64,000 nucleotides of DNA from Mycolicibacterium mucogenicum DSM 44124 (GCF_005670685.2 NZ_CP062008.1:248001-312000), one strand, 5' to 3'; positions 8,585 through 16,480 are shown, counted from the first letter of the stretch. The notes: generated by a model not told the origin, from the letters alone. Program-made: numbers and translations.

Positions 8585-9886
8585 GTGGCCGAGACCAACA
8601 GCCGCCGCCGCGTGGCAGTCCTGGGTGGTAACCGCATTCCCTTCGCGCGATCCGACGGCGCGTACGCAAACGCCTCCAACCAGGACATGTTCACCGCGGC
8701 TCTGGACGGTCTGATCGACCGCTTCAACCTCAAGGGCGAGAAGCTCGACATGGTGATCGGCGGCGCCGTCCTCAAGCACAGCCGTGATTTCAATCTCATG
8801 CGCGAATGTGTGCTCGGCACCTCGCTGTCGCCGTACACGCCGGCCTTCGACCTGCAGCAGGCGTGTGGCACCGGCCTGCAGTCGGCCATCGCGGCGGCTG
8901 ACGGCATCGCTGCTGGCCGCTACCAGGTGGCCGCTGCCGGTGGCGTGGACACCGCGTCGGACGCGCCCATCGCCCTCGGCAACGACCTGCGCCGCGTGCT
9001 GCTGAGCCTGCGCCGCGCCAAGTCGAACGTCGACCGCCTGAAGCTCGTCGGCAAGCTGCCGGCCGCCGTCGGCGTCGAGATTCCGGTCAACAGCGAGGCC
9101 CGCACCGGGCTGTCGATGGGCGAGCACGCCGCCCAGACCGCCAAGGAGATGGGCGTCAAGCGCACCGACCAGGACGCCCTGGCCGCCGCCAGCCACCAGA
9201 ACATGGCCGCCGCCTACGACCGCGGTTTCTTCGATGACCTCGTCAGCCCCTTCCTGGGCCTGTACCGCGACAACAACCTGCGCGCCGACTCGTCGACCGA
9301 GAAGCTGGCCAAGCTCAAGCCCGTCTTCGGTGTGAAGCTGGGCGACGCCACCATGACCGCCGGCAACTCGACCCCGCTGACCGACGGCGCCTCGGTGGCG
9401 CTGCTGTCGACCGACGAGTGGGCGGCTGAGCACAACATCCCGGTGCTGGCCTACTTCGTCGACTCCGAGACCGCCGCGGTCGACTACGTCAACGGCACCG
9501 ACGGCCTGCTCATGGCGCCGACCTACGCGGTGCCGCGCCTGCTGGCCCGCAACAACCTGACGCTGCAGGACTTCGATTTCTACGAGATCCACGAGGCCTT
9601 CGCGTCGGTCGTGCTGGCGACGCTGGCGGCCTGGGAGTCGCCCGAGTACTGCAAGGGCCGCCTCGGCCTGGACGCGCCCCTCGGCTCGATCGACCGGTCC
9701 AAGCTCAACGTCAACGGCTCGTCGCTGGCGGCCGGGCACCCGTTCGCCGCGACCGGCGGCCGCATCGTGGCCCAGCTGGCCAAGCAGCTCGCCGAGAAGA
9801 AGAAGGAGACCGGCAAGCCGGTGCGCGGCCTGATCTCCATCTGCGCCGCAGGTGGACAGGGCGTCACGGCCATCCTGGAGGCCTGA
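8585..9886 (+). CDS. fadA2: FadA2, acetyl-CoA acyltransferase (thiolase)
   Basis: A 433-residue thiolase for the last step of beta-oxidation. The nucleophile is in QQACGTGLQSA (Cys near residue 93). The C-terminal motifs NGSSLAAGHPFAATGGR (His) and CAAGGQGVTAILEA (second Cys) are intact. I choose the GTG at 8585 because GGAGAA lies about 7 nt in front and the protein then begins just ahead of RRRVAVLGGNRIPFARSDGAYA, as in the FadA2 family; an ATG 14 codons upstream is weaker. Divergent from fabG4 with a shared operator. Matches Rv0243. Confidence 0.95.
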   Translation: MAETNSRRRVAVLGGNRIPFARSDGAYANASNQDMFTAALDGLIDRFNLKGEKLDMVIGGAVLKHSRDFNLMRECVLGTSLSPYTPAFDLQQACGTGLQSAIAAADGIAAGRYQVAAAGGVDTASDAPIALGNDLRRVLLSLRRAKSNVDRLKLVGKLPAAVGVEIPVNSEARTGLSMGEHAAQTAKEMGVKRTDQDALAAASHQNMAAAYDRGFFDDLVSPFLGLYRDNNLRADSSTEKLAKLKPVFGVKLGDATMTAGNSTPLTDGASVALLSTDEWAAEHNIPVLAYFVDSETAAVDYVNGTDGLLMAPTYAVPRLLARNNLTLQDFDFYEIHEAFASVVLATLAAWESPEYCKGRLGLDAPLGSIDRSKLNVNGSSLAAGHPFAATGGRIVAQLAKQLAEKKKETGKPVRGLISICAAGGQGVTAILEA

Positions 9887-9899
9887 GTCTCGACGTGCC

Positions 9900-9938
9900 G
9901 GAAATGGCCGCTGGACCAGCGGTTTTGCGGCCATTTCC
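9900..9938 (+). terminator. Stem-loop after fadA2
   Basis: Perfect 12-nt arms, GGAAATGGCCGC at 9900-9911 and GCGGCCATTTCC at 9927-9938, start 14 nt after the fadA2 stop. No U-tract follows, as is common for mycobacterial hairpin terminators. Confidence 0.6.
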
Positions 9939-9988
9939 ACCAATTTCGCCGGGGCTGTAACGCCTCGTGAAGCCCCAGCGATACCCCT

Positions 9989-10039
9989 AGTGCCTCGTGT
10001 TTCCGTCTGACCCCCGACCTGACGGAGGCACGGGGCACT
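9989..10039. repeat. Imperfect 19-bp inverted repeat
   Basis: Arms 9989-10007 and 10021-10039 match in 16 of 19 positions (AGTGCC...CCGTC) around a 13-nt loop. Second of three consecutive inverted repeats between fadA2 and the SDR gene. Role unknown. Confidence 0.5.
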
Positions 10040-10052
10040 CTCGTGTGTCGTG

Positions 10053-10105
10053 GGGATTTGTGCACGATTTTCCGCGCCGCCCGCGGAATTTCGTGCACAA
10101 ATCCC
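10053..10105. repeat. 24-bp inverted repeat with TTGTGCACGA arms
   Basis: Arms 10053-10076 and 10082-10105 pair in 22 of 24 positions around a 5-nt centre (GGGATTTGTGCACGA...CCGCG). Lies about 50 bp before the SDR start. It could be a terminator, a small mobile palindrome or an operator. Confidence 0.55.
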
Positions 10106-10139
10106 TCAGCAGGCTTGCGTTCGAGCGCGCTCAAACTCC

Positions 10140-10145
10140 TAGCGT
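10140..10145 (+). promoter_or_regulatory. Putative leaderless -10 box for the SDR gene
   Basis: TAGCGT is 7 nt before the ATG at 10153 and fits TANNNT. Motif inference only. Confidence 0.33.
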
Positions 10146-10152
10146 CAGCGCC

Positions 10153-11025
10153 ATGACAACATCGACGCCAGCACAGACCTGGCTCATCACCGGAGCCTCG
10201 AAGGGGCTCGGACGCGCACTGGCCGAGGCGGCCCTTGCCGCGGGCGATCAGGTCGTCGCCGCAGTCCGCAATCCCGATAGCGTGGCCGATCTCAGCACCG
10301 CCTACGGTGACCGCTTCGCGGCCGTCGCATTCGACGCCCGCGACGCGAGCGCGGCCGCCCGGCCCATCGAGGCGGCCATCGACCGTTACGGTCGCCTCGA
10401 CGTCCTGGTGAACAACGCCGGGCGGGCGATCGTCGGCGCCGCCGAGGAAGTCACCGACGCGCAGCTGCGCGACTTGATGGACCTGCATCTGTTCGGTCCC
10501 GCCGCTCTGGTGCGCGCGGCGTTGCCGGTCATGCGGGCACAGGGCAGCGGGACGATCGTCCAGATGAGCAGCCAGGGCGGCCGGATGTCGTTCCCCGGCG
10601 TCTCGACGTACTCGGCGTCGAAGTTCGCGCTGGAGGGCTGGTCCGAGGCCCTGGCCGGTGAGGTCGCGCCGTTCGGCATCCGGGTCATGCTGGTCGAGCC
10701 GAGCCGGTTCCGCACCGCCTTCAACGCTGCTGAGGTGCTCGATTTCACCGACAGCTCGTCGACCTACCGGGACGTCCTGGCCGCGGTTCGCGCCGACATG
10801 GCCGGCGCGGACGGCAAGCAGGAAGGCGACCCCGTCGCGGCCGCACAGATCATCGTCTCCCTGGTCCGCTCCGAGGAGGTGCCGCTGCGGCTGCCGCTCG
10901 GTGCCGAGGCCGTCGAGCGGCTCACGACCACCTACCAACGCGGCCTGGACGAAGTCGGTCGGTGGACGGAGCTGGCCCGCAGCGCCGACTTCGCGGACAG
11001 CGCCGTCTCATCGCGGCCGATCTAG
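10153..11025 (+). CDS. SDR family NAD(P)-dependent oxidoreductase
   Basis: A 290-residue classical short-chain dehydrogenase. The nucleotide-binding motif is TGASKGLG (residues about 14-21), NNAG lies near 88, and catalytic Ser and YSASK are near 140-157. Substrate cannot be told from sequence; a Pro-rich or substrate-specificity signature was not recognised. The ATG at 10153 gives the usual short N-terminus before the Rossmann strand; the longer open frame upstream would cover two inverted repeats. The stop TAG doubles as the first bases of the -10 box of the next gene (MerR), suggesting independent transcription of the two. Confidence 0.85.
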   Translation: MTTSTPAQTWLITGASKGLGRALAEAALAAGDQVVAAVRNPDSVADLSTAYGDRFAAVAFDARDASAAARPIEAAIDRYGRLDVLVNNAGRAIVGAAEEVTDAQLRDLMDLHLFGPAALVRAALPVMRAQGSGTIVQMSSQGGRMSFPGVSTYSASKFALEGWSEALAGEVAPFGIRVMLVEPSRFRTAFNAAEVLDFTDSSSTYRDVLAAVRADMAGADGKQEGDPVAAAQIIVSLVRSEEVPLRLPLGAEAVERLTTTYQRGLDEVGRWTELARSADFADSAVSSRPI

Positions 11026-11028
11026 GAT
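11023..11028 (+). promoter_or_regulatory. Putative -10 box for the MerR gene, overlapping the SDR stop codon
   Basis: TAGGAT (TANNNT) overlaps the SDR stop TAG and lies 5 nt before the ATG at 11034, consistent with a leaderless transcript. Motif inference. Confidence 0.35.
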
Positions 11029-11033
11029 CGAGT

Positions 11034-11510
11034 ATGTCCTCCACCGACGACCTGATGAGCAGGGCACTTGCCGCACTCGGCGAGGTGGACGGCCCGATGT
11101 CGATCGAGGTCATCCACCGGCTCGCTGACACCGACGGGCTCGACGAGCCGATGACCATTGCCGAAGTTGCGGACCTGCTCGACGTCTCCGCACACACGCT
11201 GCGTTATTACGAACGTGCTGGGCTGGTCGAGGTCGACCGCGACAGCAGCGGCCACCGGAGGTACCAACCCGAGGCGGTACGCCGACTCGTCTTCCTGACC
11301 CGGATGCGGTTGTCGGGCATGGCCATTCGCGATCTGCAGCACTACATCGCACTCGTGGACAGCGGCGAGCAGACGGTTCCCGAACGTCTCGACATGCTGA
11401 TCGAACATCGCGACACCATCCGCCGCCAGATCCGCGAACTCACGCTCTCCCTGGCCGCCACCGAGTACAAGATCGCGACCTACGGTGGCACCACCGGCGA
11501 CACGTCCTGA
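11034..11510 (+). CDS. MerR family transcriptional regulator
   Basis: A 158-residue regulator. The MerR winged HTH is MTIAEVADLLDVSAHTLRYYERAGLV near residues 39-64, followed by GHRRY and the wing. A helical dimerisation stretch follows to the end (LIEHRDTIRRQIRELTLSLA). No metal-binding Cys pattern is present, so this is not a metal sensor of the MerR/CueR type and may respond to an organic signal. About 35 extra N-terminal residues precede the DNA-binding domain. It lies directly after the SDR gene, which is its most likely target by position. Confidence 0.87.
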   Translation: MSSTDDLMSRALAALGEVDGPMSIEVIHRLADTDGLDEPMTIAEVADLLDVSAHTLRYYERAGLVEVDRDSSGHRRYQPEAVRRLVFLTRMRLSGMAIRDLQHYIALVDSGEQTVPERLDMLIEHRDTIRRQIRELTLSLAATEYKIATYGGTTGDTS

Positions 11511-11525
11511 CCGCCGACCGGAGGT

Positions 11526-11849
11526 CTAGAGCAGCGCGGCCAGGACGGCGACGTGGCTGATCGCGACGTCCTTGGCCGAGGTGGTCAGGGTCACCGGACC
11601 CATCGATCGCAGCTTGGCCAGCTCCGCCGAGTCCGCCAGCTCCGCCCGGTAGTCCGCGGCGAACTTGTCGAACTCGCCGGGATGCGCGTGGTACCACTTG
11701 CGCAGTTCGTTCGACGGCGCGACGTGCGGCATCCACGTGCCGACCCGCGGGTCTTCCTTGGGAATCCCCCGGGGCCACAGTCGGTCGACGGTCACCCGGG
11801 GCGGCTGGGCGGGATCAACCGGGTCGTACACCCGTGCGGTGTCGGTCAT
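11526..11849 (-). CDS. DUF488 family protein
   Basis: A 107-residue protein with the DUF488 signatures RVTVDRLWPRGIPKED and SNELRKWYHAHPGEFDKFAADY, then VTLTTSAKD. The length is normal for the short form of the family. Molecular function is not established. The ATG overlaps the stop of the upstream TDT transporter gene by 4 nt (ATGA), so the two are translated together. The open frame extends far upstream on this strand, but that is an antisense artefact of high-GC DNA. Confidence 0.8.
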   Translation of the reverse strand: MTDTARVYDPVDPAQPPRVTVDRLWPRGIPKEDPRVGTWMPHVAPSNELRKWYHAHPGEFDKFAADYRAELADSAELAKLRSMGPVTLTTSAKDVAISHVAVLAALL

Positions 11850-12961
11850 TTCGGGTCCTTGTGGATGGCTGCCGGAGCAGGCGGCGGCGTGAACAGGCTG
11901 CCTCCGACACTGCCACGCAATGTCCGCACCGCGACCAGTGCCCAGGTGCACAGCAGGAAGACATAGGCCATGACGGCGGCGACGCGGAACGCGGGCAGCC
12001 CGGTGTGCGCGGCGAGCTGCGACGTGCCGGTGACGAACGTCCCGACGGGGAACGTCAGGCTCCACCACGTCAGCGCAAAGGGCATGCCGCGGCGCATGGT
12101 CCGCACCGTCAGGGCGCTCGCCAGGCTGATCCACAGCACCGCGAAGCCCCACACCGGGACGCCGAACAGCACCGCGAAGATGTTCATGCCCGACGCCAGC
12201 TCCGGGCTGATGGCCGAGGCCGCCGCCGTCCCCAGCAGCCCCGCGGCGGTGATGCCCTGTCCCAGCGGACCCAGCACGATCCACAGCGTGGGGACGCGCG
12301 CCGACCCCGAGGTGCCGTAGTGCGCCAGCCGGCTCCAGATCATCGTGATGATGATCAGGGCGGCGATCAGCGACAGCCCGAACATCGCGAAGCAGCCGTA
12401 GAACATCGTGGTGCGGGCCGTGCCCGGTGGCAGGTGCGGCAGCAGCAGCGCGCCCGAAGCCGCCGACACCATCGGCGGCACGACGGGCATCAGCCAGCCA
12501 CCGAACGCGGCGTCCGGCCCGACCTCCAGCTGGGTGAACATGAGAAACGGGATCGTCATCGCGGTGAACAGACCGCCGATGGTGCCCGCGGTCCACAGGA
12601 TCCAGTCGAGGTCGACGGCGAAGCGCGTGCCGATCAGGTCCTTGCCGATCAGCAGGGCGCCGAGGCCGACGGTCATCAGCGCCATCGGTGCGGCACCGTA
12701 GAAGTGCGTCATCTGCGGGTTGCGCACCTGGCTGCGCGCCACCGTGGGGTGACGCACCCACTGCACCGACACCGCGACGATCAGCAGCACCAGCAGTGCG
12801 GTGGCGATCACCCACACGCCTTCGGCGAAGCCCCGGAGCCCTGGCAGATGCACGGGCAGCGACGCGGCCGCGGTGGCGACGATGCCCGTGCCCATGACCG
12901 ACGCGAACCAGTTGGGTCCGAAATATTGCAGCCGGGCAGTCTCTGGTCCGTCGGTCGTCAT
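11846..12961 (-). CDS. TDT family transporter (TehA/Mae1/SLAC1-like)
   Basis: A 371-residue membrane protein with about ten hydrophobic helices, starting MTTDGPETARLQYFGPNWFASVMGTG. The FGPNWFASVMGTGIVA opening is characteristic of the tellurite-resistance/dicarboxylate transporter family. Members export or channel anions such as C4-dicarboxylates, sulfite or tellurite; substrate is not predictable here. Forms an operon with the DUF488 gene. Divergent from the LLM oxidoreductase gene; the two starts are only about 47 bp apart, so the promoters overlap. Confidence 0.85.
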   Translation of the reverse strand: MTTDGPETARLQYFGPNWFASVMGTGIVATAAASLPVHLPGLRGFAEGVWVIATALLVLLIVAVSVQWVRHPTVARSQVRNPQMTHFYGAAPMALMTVGLGALLIGKDLIGTRFAVDLDWILWTAGTIGGLFTAMTIPFLMFTQLEVGPDAAFGGWLMPVVPPMVSAASGALLLPHLPPGTARTTMFYGCFAMFGLSLIAALIIITMIWSRLAHYGTSGSARVPTLWIVLGPLGQGITAAGLLGTAAASAISPELASGMNIFAVLFGVPVWGFAVLWISLASALTVRTMRRGMPFALTWWSLTFPVGTFVTGTSQLAAHTGLPAFRVAAVMAYVFLLCTWALVAVRTLRGSVGGSLFTPPPAPAAIHKDPK

Positions 12962-13007
12962 GGTTCGATACAAACAGGTGACCCAAACCGGCCTCAAGGA
13001 GCATCCC

Positions 13008-13925
13008 GTGCAGATCAGCATTTTCGGTTCGTTGAGTGGTCTCAAATCGCCCGTCGACGACACCGTCGCGTACCTCGCCCAGCTGCGTGACGAGGGATTT
13101 CGCCGGGCCTGGTTCGCTCAGATGCCTTACGAGCCAGACCTTCTCACCGTGCTGACGGTCGGCCTGCGGGAGGTCGACGGCATCGAGGTCGGCACCGGCG
13201 TGCTGCCCATCCAGAATCAGCTTCCGATGCTGCTGGCGCAGCGGGCGCTGACCATCAGCCAGATGGCGGGCGGCCGCCTGCTGCTCGGGCTCGGCATGAC
13301 GCACCAGGCCGTCACCGAGGGCATGTGGGGCATCCCGTGGGACAAGCCGGTGCGCCGGCTCAACGAATACCTGGACGGTCTGCTGCCGCTGCTGAACGGT
13401 GAGAAGGCCGACGCCACCGGTGAGACGGTGACCACGCGCGGCGCGCTGATCATCCCCGGCGCGCCGACGCCGCCGGTGTACATCGCCGCGCTCGGACCGA
13501 AGCTGCTGCAGATTGCGGGCCGACGTTCGTCGGGCACCGTCACGTGGATGACCGGGCCGAAAACCCTTGCGGGCCATGTCGGTCCGACATTGCGCCAAGC
13601 CGCTGCCGACGCCGGCCGCGCCGACGCGGTCCGGGTTGTCGCGGCCATTCCGGTCGCCGTGGCCGACGACGTCGACGGCGCCCGTAAGCAGGCCGCCGAG
13701 CAGTTCGCGATCTACGGTCACCTGCCGTCGTACCGCGCCATGCTCGACCGTGAGGGCTATGCCGGCCCGGAGGACATCGCGATCATCGGCGACGAGCAGA
13801 CGGTGCGCGACCGGCTGGCCGAACTGGAAGCCGCCGGGGTCGACGAGTACGTCGGCGTGACGTTCGATCCGTCGGCCGAAGGCCGCGCCCGCACCCGCGC
13901 AGTGCTCAAAAAACTGGAATCCTGA
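13008..13925 (+). CDS. LLM class F420-dependent oxidoreductase
   Basis: A 305-residue luciferase-like (alpha/beta)8-barrel enzyme, beginning VQISIFGSLSGL. Family features are GTGVLPIQNQLPMLLAQRALTIS, the LLLGLGMTHQ loop and DRLAELEAAGVDEYVGV at the C-terminus. It belongs to the TIGR03564-like F420 group common in mycobacteria and probably reduces or oxidises an organic substrate with F420. GTG at 13008 is chosen because AAGGAG stands 7 nt before it; an in-frame ATG at 12960 would overlap the divergent gene. Confidence 0.85.
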   Translation: MQISIFGSLSGLKSPVDDTVAYLAQLRDEGFRRAWFAQMPYEPDLLTVLTVGLREVDGIEVGTGVLPIQNQLPMLLAQRALTISQMAGGRLLLGLGMTHQAVTEGMWGIPWDKPVRRLNEYLDGLLPLLNGEKADATGETVTTRGALIIPGAPTPPVYIAALGPKLLQIAGRRSSGTVTWMTGPKTLAGHVGPTLRQAAADAGRADAVRVVAAIPVAVADDVDGARKQAAEQFAIYGHLPSYRAMLDREGYAGPEDIAIIGDEQTVRDRLAELEAAGVDEYVGVTFDPSAEGRARTRAVLKKLES

Positions 13926-13973
13926 GCAGGTTTGGCAAGGCTTCATTGGCTGGCGGATCGCCGCGCGCCCGCA

Positions 13974-13979
13974 TAGCGT
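13974..13979 (+). promoter_or_regulatory. Putative leaderless -10 box for the VIT1/CCC1 gene
   Basis: TAGCGT lies 7 nt before the ATG at 13987. Motif inference only. Confidence 0.3.
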
Positions 13980-13986
13980 TGCAGGA

Positions 13987-14700
13987 ATGGCGATCTCGTC
14001 CCATGATGCCGAGCCCCACGCGGGTTCGGTTGCGTCGAAGCTGAACTGGTTGCGCGCCGGCGTGCTCGGTGCCAATGACGGCATCGTGTCGACTGCCGGC
14101 ATCGTCGTCGGTGTCGCGGCCGCGACGGCCGAGCGAGGACCGATCTTCACCGCCGGTATGGCCGGTTTGGTGGCCGGTGCGATATCGATGGCGCTGGGCG
14201 AGTACGTGTCGGTGAGCTCGCAGCGCGACACCGAACGGGCACTGCTGGCCAAAGAACGTCGTGAACTCAAGGAGGACCCGGCCGCCGAACTCGAGGAACT
14301 GGCCGGCCTGCTCGAAGGGCGTGGTCTGTCGGTGTCGACGGCCCGCGCCGCGGCCGAGGAACTGACCGACCACAACGCGTTCGCGGCGCACGCGGTCGTC
14401 GAGTTGGGCATCACGCCAGGCGAATTGGCCAACCCGTGGGCGGCCGCGTTCTCGTCGGCGGTGTCATTCACCATCGGCGCGTTGCTGCCGTTGGTGGCGA
14501 TCCTGCTGCCGCCGACGACGCTCCGCGTCCCGGTCACCATGTTCGCGGTGCTGCTGGCGTTGGCGATCACGGGCGTGGTGTCGGCCCGGCTCGGTGGTGC
14601 GCCGGTCGGCAAGGCCGTGGCACGCAACGTCATCGGTGGTGCCCTCGCGCTGGGCGCAACCTATCTGGTCGGCCATCTCGTCGGCGGCGTGGTGGCCTGA
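13987..14700 (+). CDS. VIT1/CCC1 family Fe2+/Mn2+ transporter
   Basis: A 237-residue membrane transporter. N-terminal family motif LRAGVLGANDGIVSTAGIVVGVAAA (first helix) is followed by AGAISMALGEYVSVSSQRDTE, an acidic cytoplasmic metal-binding stretch (KERRELKEDPAAELEELAGL), and three C-terminal helices. It is expected to move iron or manganese out of the cytoplasm. The membrane topology of about five helices and the length are normal. No iron-box operator was recognised upstream. Confidence 0.9.
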   Translation: MAISSHDAEPHAGSVASKLNWLRAGVLGANDGIVSTAGIVVGVAAATAERGPIFTAGMAGLVAGAISMALGEYVSVSSQRDTERALLAKERRELKEDPAAELEELAGLLEGRGLSVSTARAAAEELTDHNAFAAHAVVELGITPGELANPWAAAFSSAVSFTIGALLPLVAILLPPTTLRVPVTMFAVLLALAITGVVSARLGGAPVGKAVARNVIGGALALGATYLVGHLVGGVVA

Positions 14701-14710
14701 GACCGGCTGG

Positions 14711-14843
14711 CCTGCGCCGCCTGAGCCGGCTGCCCCGCGCCGCCTGAGCCGGCTGCCCCGCCTGCGCCGCCTGAGCCGGCTGCCCCGCCTGCGCCGCCTG
14801 AGCCGGCTGCCCTGCCCGCCGGTCGGTCTGCCCGCCGCCTGAG
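14711..14843. repeat. GC-rich tandem repeat, about 27-bp unit
   Basis: The core CTGAGCCGGCTGCCC recurs at 14721, 14744, 14771 and 14798 (steps of 23, 27 and 27 bp), with a degenerate further copy near 14830. It starts 10 nt after the transporter stop. It contains no supported gene; length variation between strains is likely. Confidence 0.75.
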
Positions 14844-14919
14844 TTCGGCCGACCCGTACCGCCTGCGACCGGCCGCCCTTGCTTGCGTCGTCGGCGCGTC
14901 GGCCCGCGGCGTGTCAGCT

Positions 14920-15007
14920 CTCCTGCGGCACATGTGATTTGGGCCGGTCAACTTTCCTTGACGGTCAAGGAAAGCTGACCGGCCCAGATCGAACATGCCC
15001 CGGAGGA
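14920..15007. repeat. Dispersed hairpin repeat, copy C (most extended copy)
   Basis: Core arms 14941-14962 and 14964-14985 (22 nt each, one mismatch) include GGTCAACTTTCCTTGAC. The complementarity continues imperfectly outward (TCCTGCGG.CACATGTG on the left, CATG.CCCCGGAGGA on the right). The whole element may therefore be an approximately 88-bp imperfect palindrome, of which other copies keep mainly the centre and one flank. Confidence 0.72.
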
Positions 15008-15078
15008 CAGGTGCTCGTCCACAGAAGTTGTCGGTGCCCGGTCGCATACTTCCCCAATATCTCTGGGGAGGGACAAGC

Positions 15079-15435
15079 ATGGGTGGACCGAGTGATGACC
15101 CGTACATGCGTGAGCTGGGTCGTCGTGCGCTGGTGAATCTCCTGGGCGAGGAGGGTGCCTACCGTGCCCTCAATGGCCTCGATGACGACTTGCCCGACGA
15201 TGACGTGTTCGAGGAGCGCGAACCCGAACCCGATCCGGTGTTGGCAGATTTCTACAGTGGAAACAGCTTGCGCGCGTTAGCCGAAGCGCGCGACGGGTTG
15301 GAGGCCGCGAAGGAGCGCTACGACCAGGCCGTCTTTCAAGCTCGAGCTGCTGGGTGGACGTGGCCCGAGATAGCGAGGGTTCTCGGCGTTTCCAAGCAGG
15401 CGCTGCACAGCCGGTTCCGTGCCCGGGCCGGATGA
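15079..15435 (+). CDS. Small HTH protein (sigma-70 region 4-like), function unknown
   Basis: A 118-residue acidic protein. The C-terminal end (AAGWTWPEIARVLGVSKQAL, then HSRFRARAG) is a clear helix-turn-helix of the sigma region 4/Trp-repressor type. The N-terminal half is acidic (GLDDDLPDDDVFEEREPEPD), and a helical link (RALAEARDGLEAAKERYDQAV) joins them. ATG 15079 has GGGGAGGG about 7 nt upstream; the frame stays open further up but lacks support. Short DNA-binding proteins with this C-terminus are common in mycobacteria without assigned function. It sits between hairpin repeats C and D. Confidence 0.7.
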   Translation: MGGPSDDPYMRELGRRALVNLLGEEGAYRALNGLDDDLPDDDVFEEREPEPDPVLADFYSGNSLRALAEARDGLEAAKERYDQAVFQARAAGWTWPEIARVLGVSKQALHSRFRARAG

Positions 15436-15487
15436 ACGGGGGCCGGGCCCGGTCGAACTGCCTCTCTACACAACTCTCACCGGGACC

Positions 15488-15522
15488 GGTCAACTTGCCT
15501 TGACCGTCAAGGCAAGTTGACC
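15488..15522. repeat. Dispersed hairpin repeat, copy D
   Basis: Perfect 17-nt arms (15488-15504 and 15506-15522) around a single base. This copy has compensatory changes relative to A-C: CTTGCC/GGCAAG instead of CTTTCC/GGAAAG, so both arms changed together. The right flank GCTCCAGATCGCATGTGCCA matches the other copies. Lies between convergent genes. Confidence 0.78.
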
Positions 15523-15560
15523 GCTCCAGATCGCATGTGCCAAGGGAGAGAGGCGTCCGC

Positions 15561-15614
15561 CGGGCGACCCGCTCCGCTGAAACCCGGGCGACCCGCTCCA
15601 CGGAACCCGGGCGA
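15561..15614. repeat. Short direct repeat, 24-bp unit
   Basis: CGGGCGACCCGCTCC occurs at 15561 and 15585, and a third partial CGGGCGA at about 15608. It is in the non-coding gap after repeat D and before the depolymerase stop. Confidence 0.5.
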
Positions 15615-15664
15615 GCGCGATGGGCGCCATCCCCGTCGCCCTCGTCGCCTGACCCTGCTCCCGA

Positions 15665-16480
15665 TCACGCGCGTTCCCCCGGCTCATTGAGGAACCGCGC
15701 GATCACCGGCGCCAACTCGCCGGCGTTGGTGATGAGGTCGACGTGCCCGCCGGAATGCAGATGCAGATGCGAGTGCGGCAGTAGGAAATTCATGATGCGT
15801 GCGTTGGCCACCGGGATGATCGGGTCGTCGGTGCCCGCCACGATCAGGGTCTCCTGCCGGACCGCCGGCAGCGCGTGGATGCTCGTCCACACCGCGCCGG
15901 CCATCAATTGATGAAGGTAACCGATTTTCGAACCGGCATGCAGCTGCTGCGGGAACAGCTTGGCGACGTCGTCGCCGTGCTGCCGGACGGTACCGCCGTA
16001 GAGTTCCCCGGCGATCGAGGCGGCGTACGAGGTGTTCGAGAACCGTTTCGGCGTCACCATTTTCGCCAGCACCCGCGGATGTCCGGGCACCATCACGGCC
16101 CCCGTCCCGGTGGCCACGAGGACCAGCCGCCGGCAGCGCCGGGGGTTCTGGAAGGCGAACTGCTGTGCCAGCGCCCCACCCCACGACAGACCGAGGATGT
16201 CGACGACCGTGAACCCCAGCTTGTTCAGCAGCCGGCCCAGAACCCAGGCCAGGTAGGGAAAGCCGTAGGGCGCGAACGAGGTTGGTGATCCGCCGGTGCC
16301 GGGGACGTCGAACCGGATCACGGTGCCCGGCAGGTGCTCGACGAAGGGGTCGAGCACTTCGAGGCTGGCGCCGATGCCGTTGCACAGCACCAGCGGAACC
16401 ACGCTCGGGTCGGTGCCATGGTCGATCCGGACCCGAAGTCGCTGGCCGCCGACCGACAGGTAGCGCTCGGTGACCGTCAT
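15665..16480 (-). CDS. phaZ: PhaZ-like intracellular poly(3-hydroxyalkanoate) depolymerase (alpha/beta hydrolase)
   Basis: A 271-residue alpha/beta hydrolase. The oxyanion/start region is LCNGIGASLEVLDPFVEHL. The nucleophile elbow is GLSWGGALAQQFAF near residues 98-111. The acid is in GTDDPIIPVANA and the His in GGHVDL. The GLSWGGALAQQFA pattern is that of medium-chain-length PHA depolymerases that sit beside phaC in pseudomonads. The ATG overlaps the phaC stop by 4 nt, so it is translationally coupled to the synthase. A generic hydrolase is the alternative, but neighbourhood and motif agree. Confidence 0.8.
   Translation of the reverse strand: MTVTERYLSVGGQRLRVRIDHGTDPSVVPLVLCNGIGASLEVLDPFVEHLPGTVIRFDVPGTGGSPTSFAPYGFPYLAWVLGRLLNKLGFTVVDILGLSWGGALAQQFAFQNPRRCRRLVLVATGTGAVMVPGHPRVLAKMVTPKRFSNTSYAASIAGELYGGTVRQHGDDVAKLFPQQLHAGSKIGYLHQLMAGAVWTSIHALPAVRQETLIVAGTDDPIIPVANARIMNFLLPHSHLHLHSGGHVDLITNAGELAPVIARFLNEPGERA

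Noticed and set aside
11526..14633. Very long minus-strand open frame (over 1000 codons) covering several genes
   Set aside because: Antisense artefact of high-GC codon bias: only its last 107 codons read as a protein (DUF488). The rest runs antisense to the LLM and VIT1/CCC1 genes, which carry clear family motifs in another frame.
14661..15107. Minus-strand frame giving a Gly/Ala/Ser repeat protein
   Set aside because: It merely translates the tandem repeat and hairpin C; no start signal or homologous domain.
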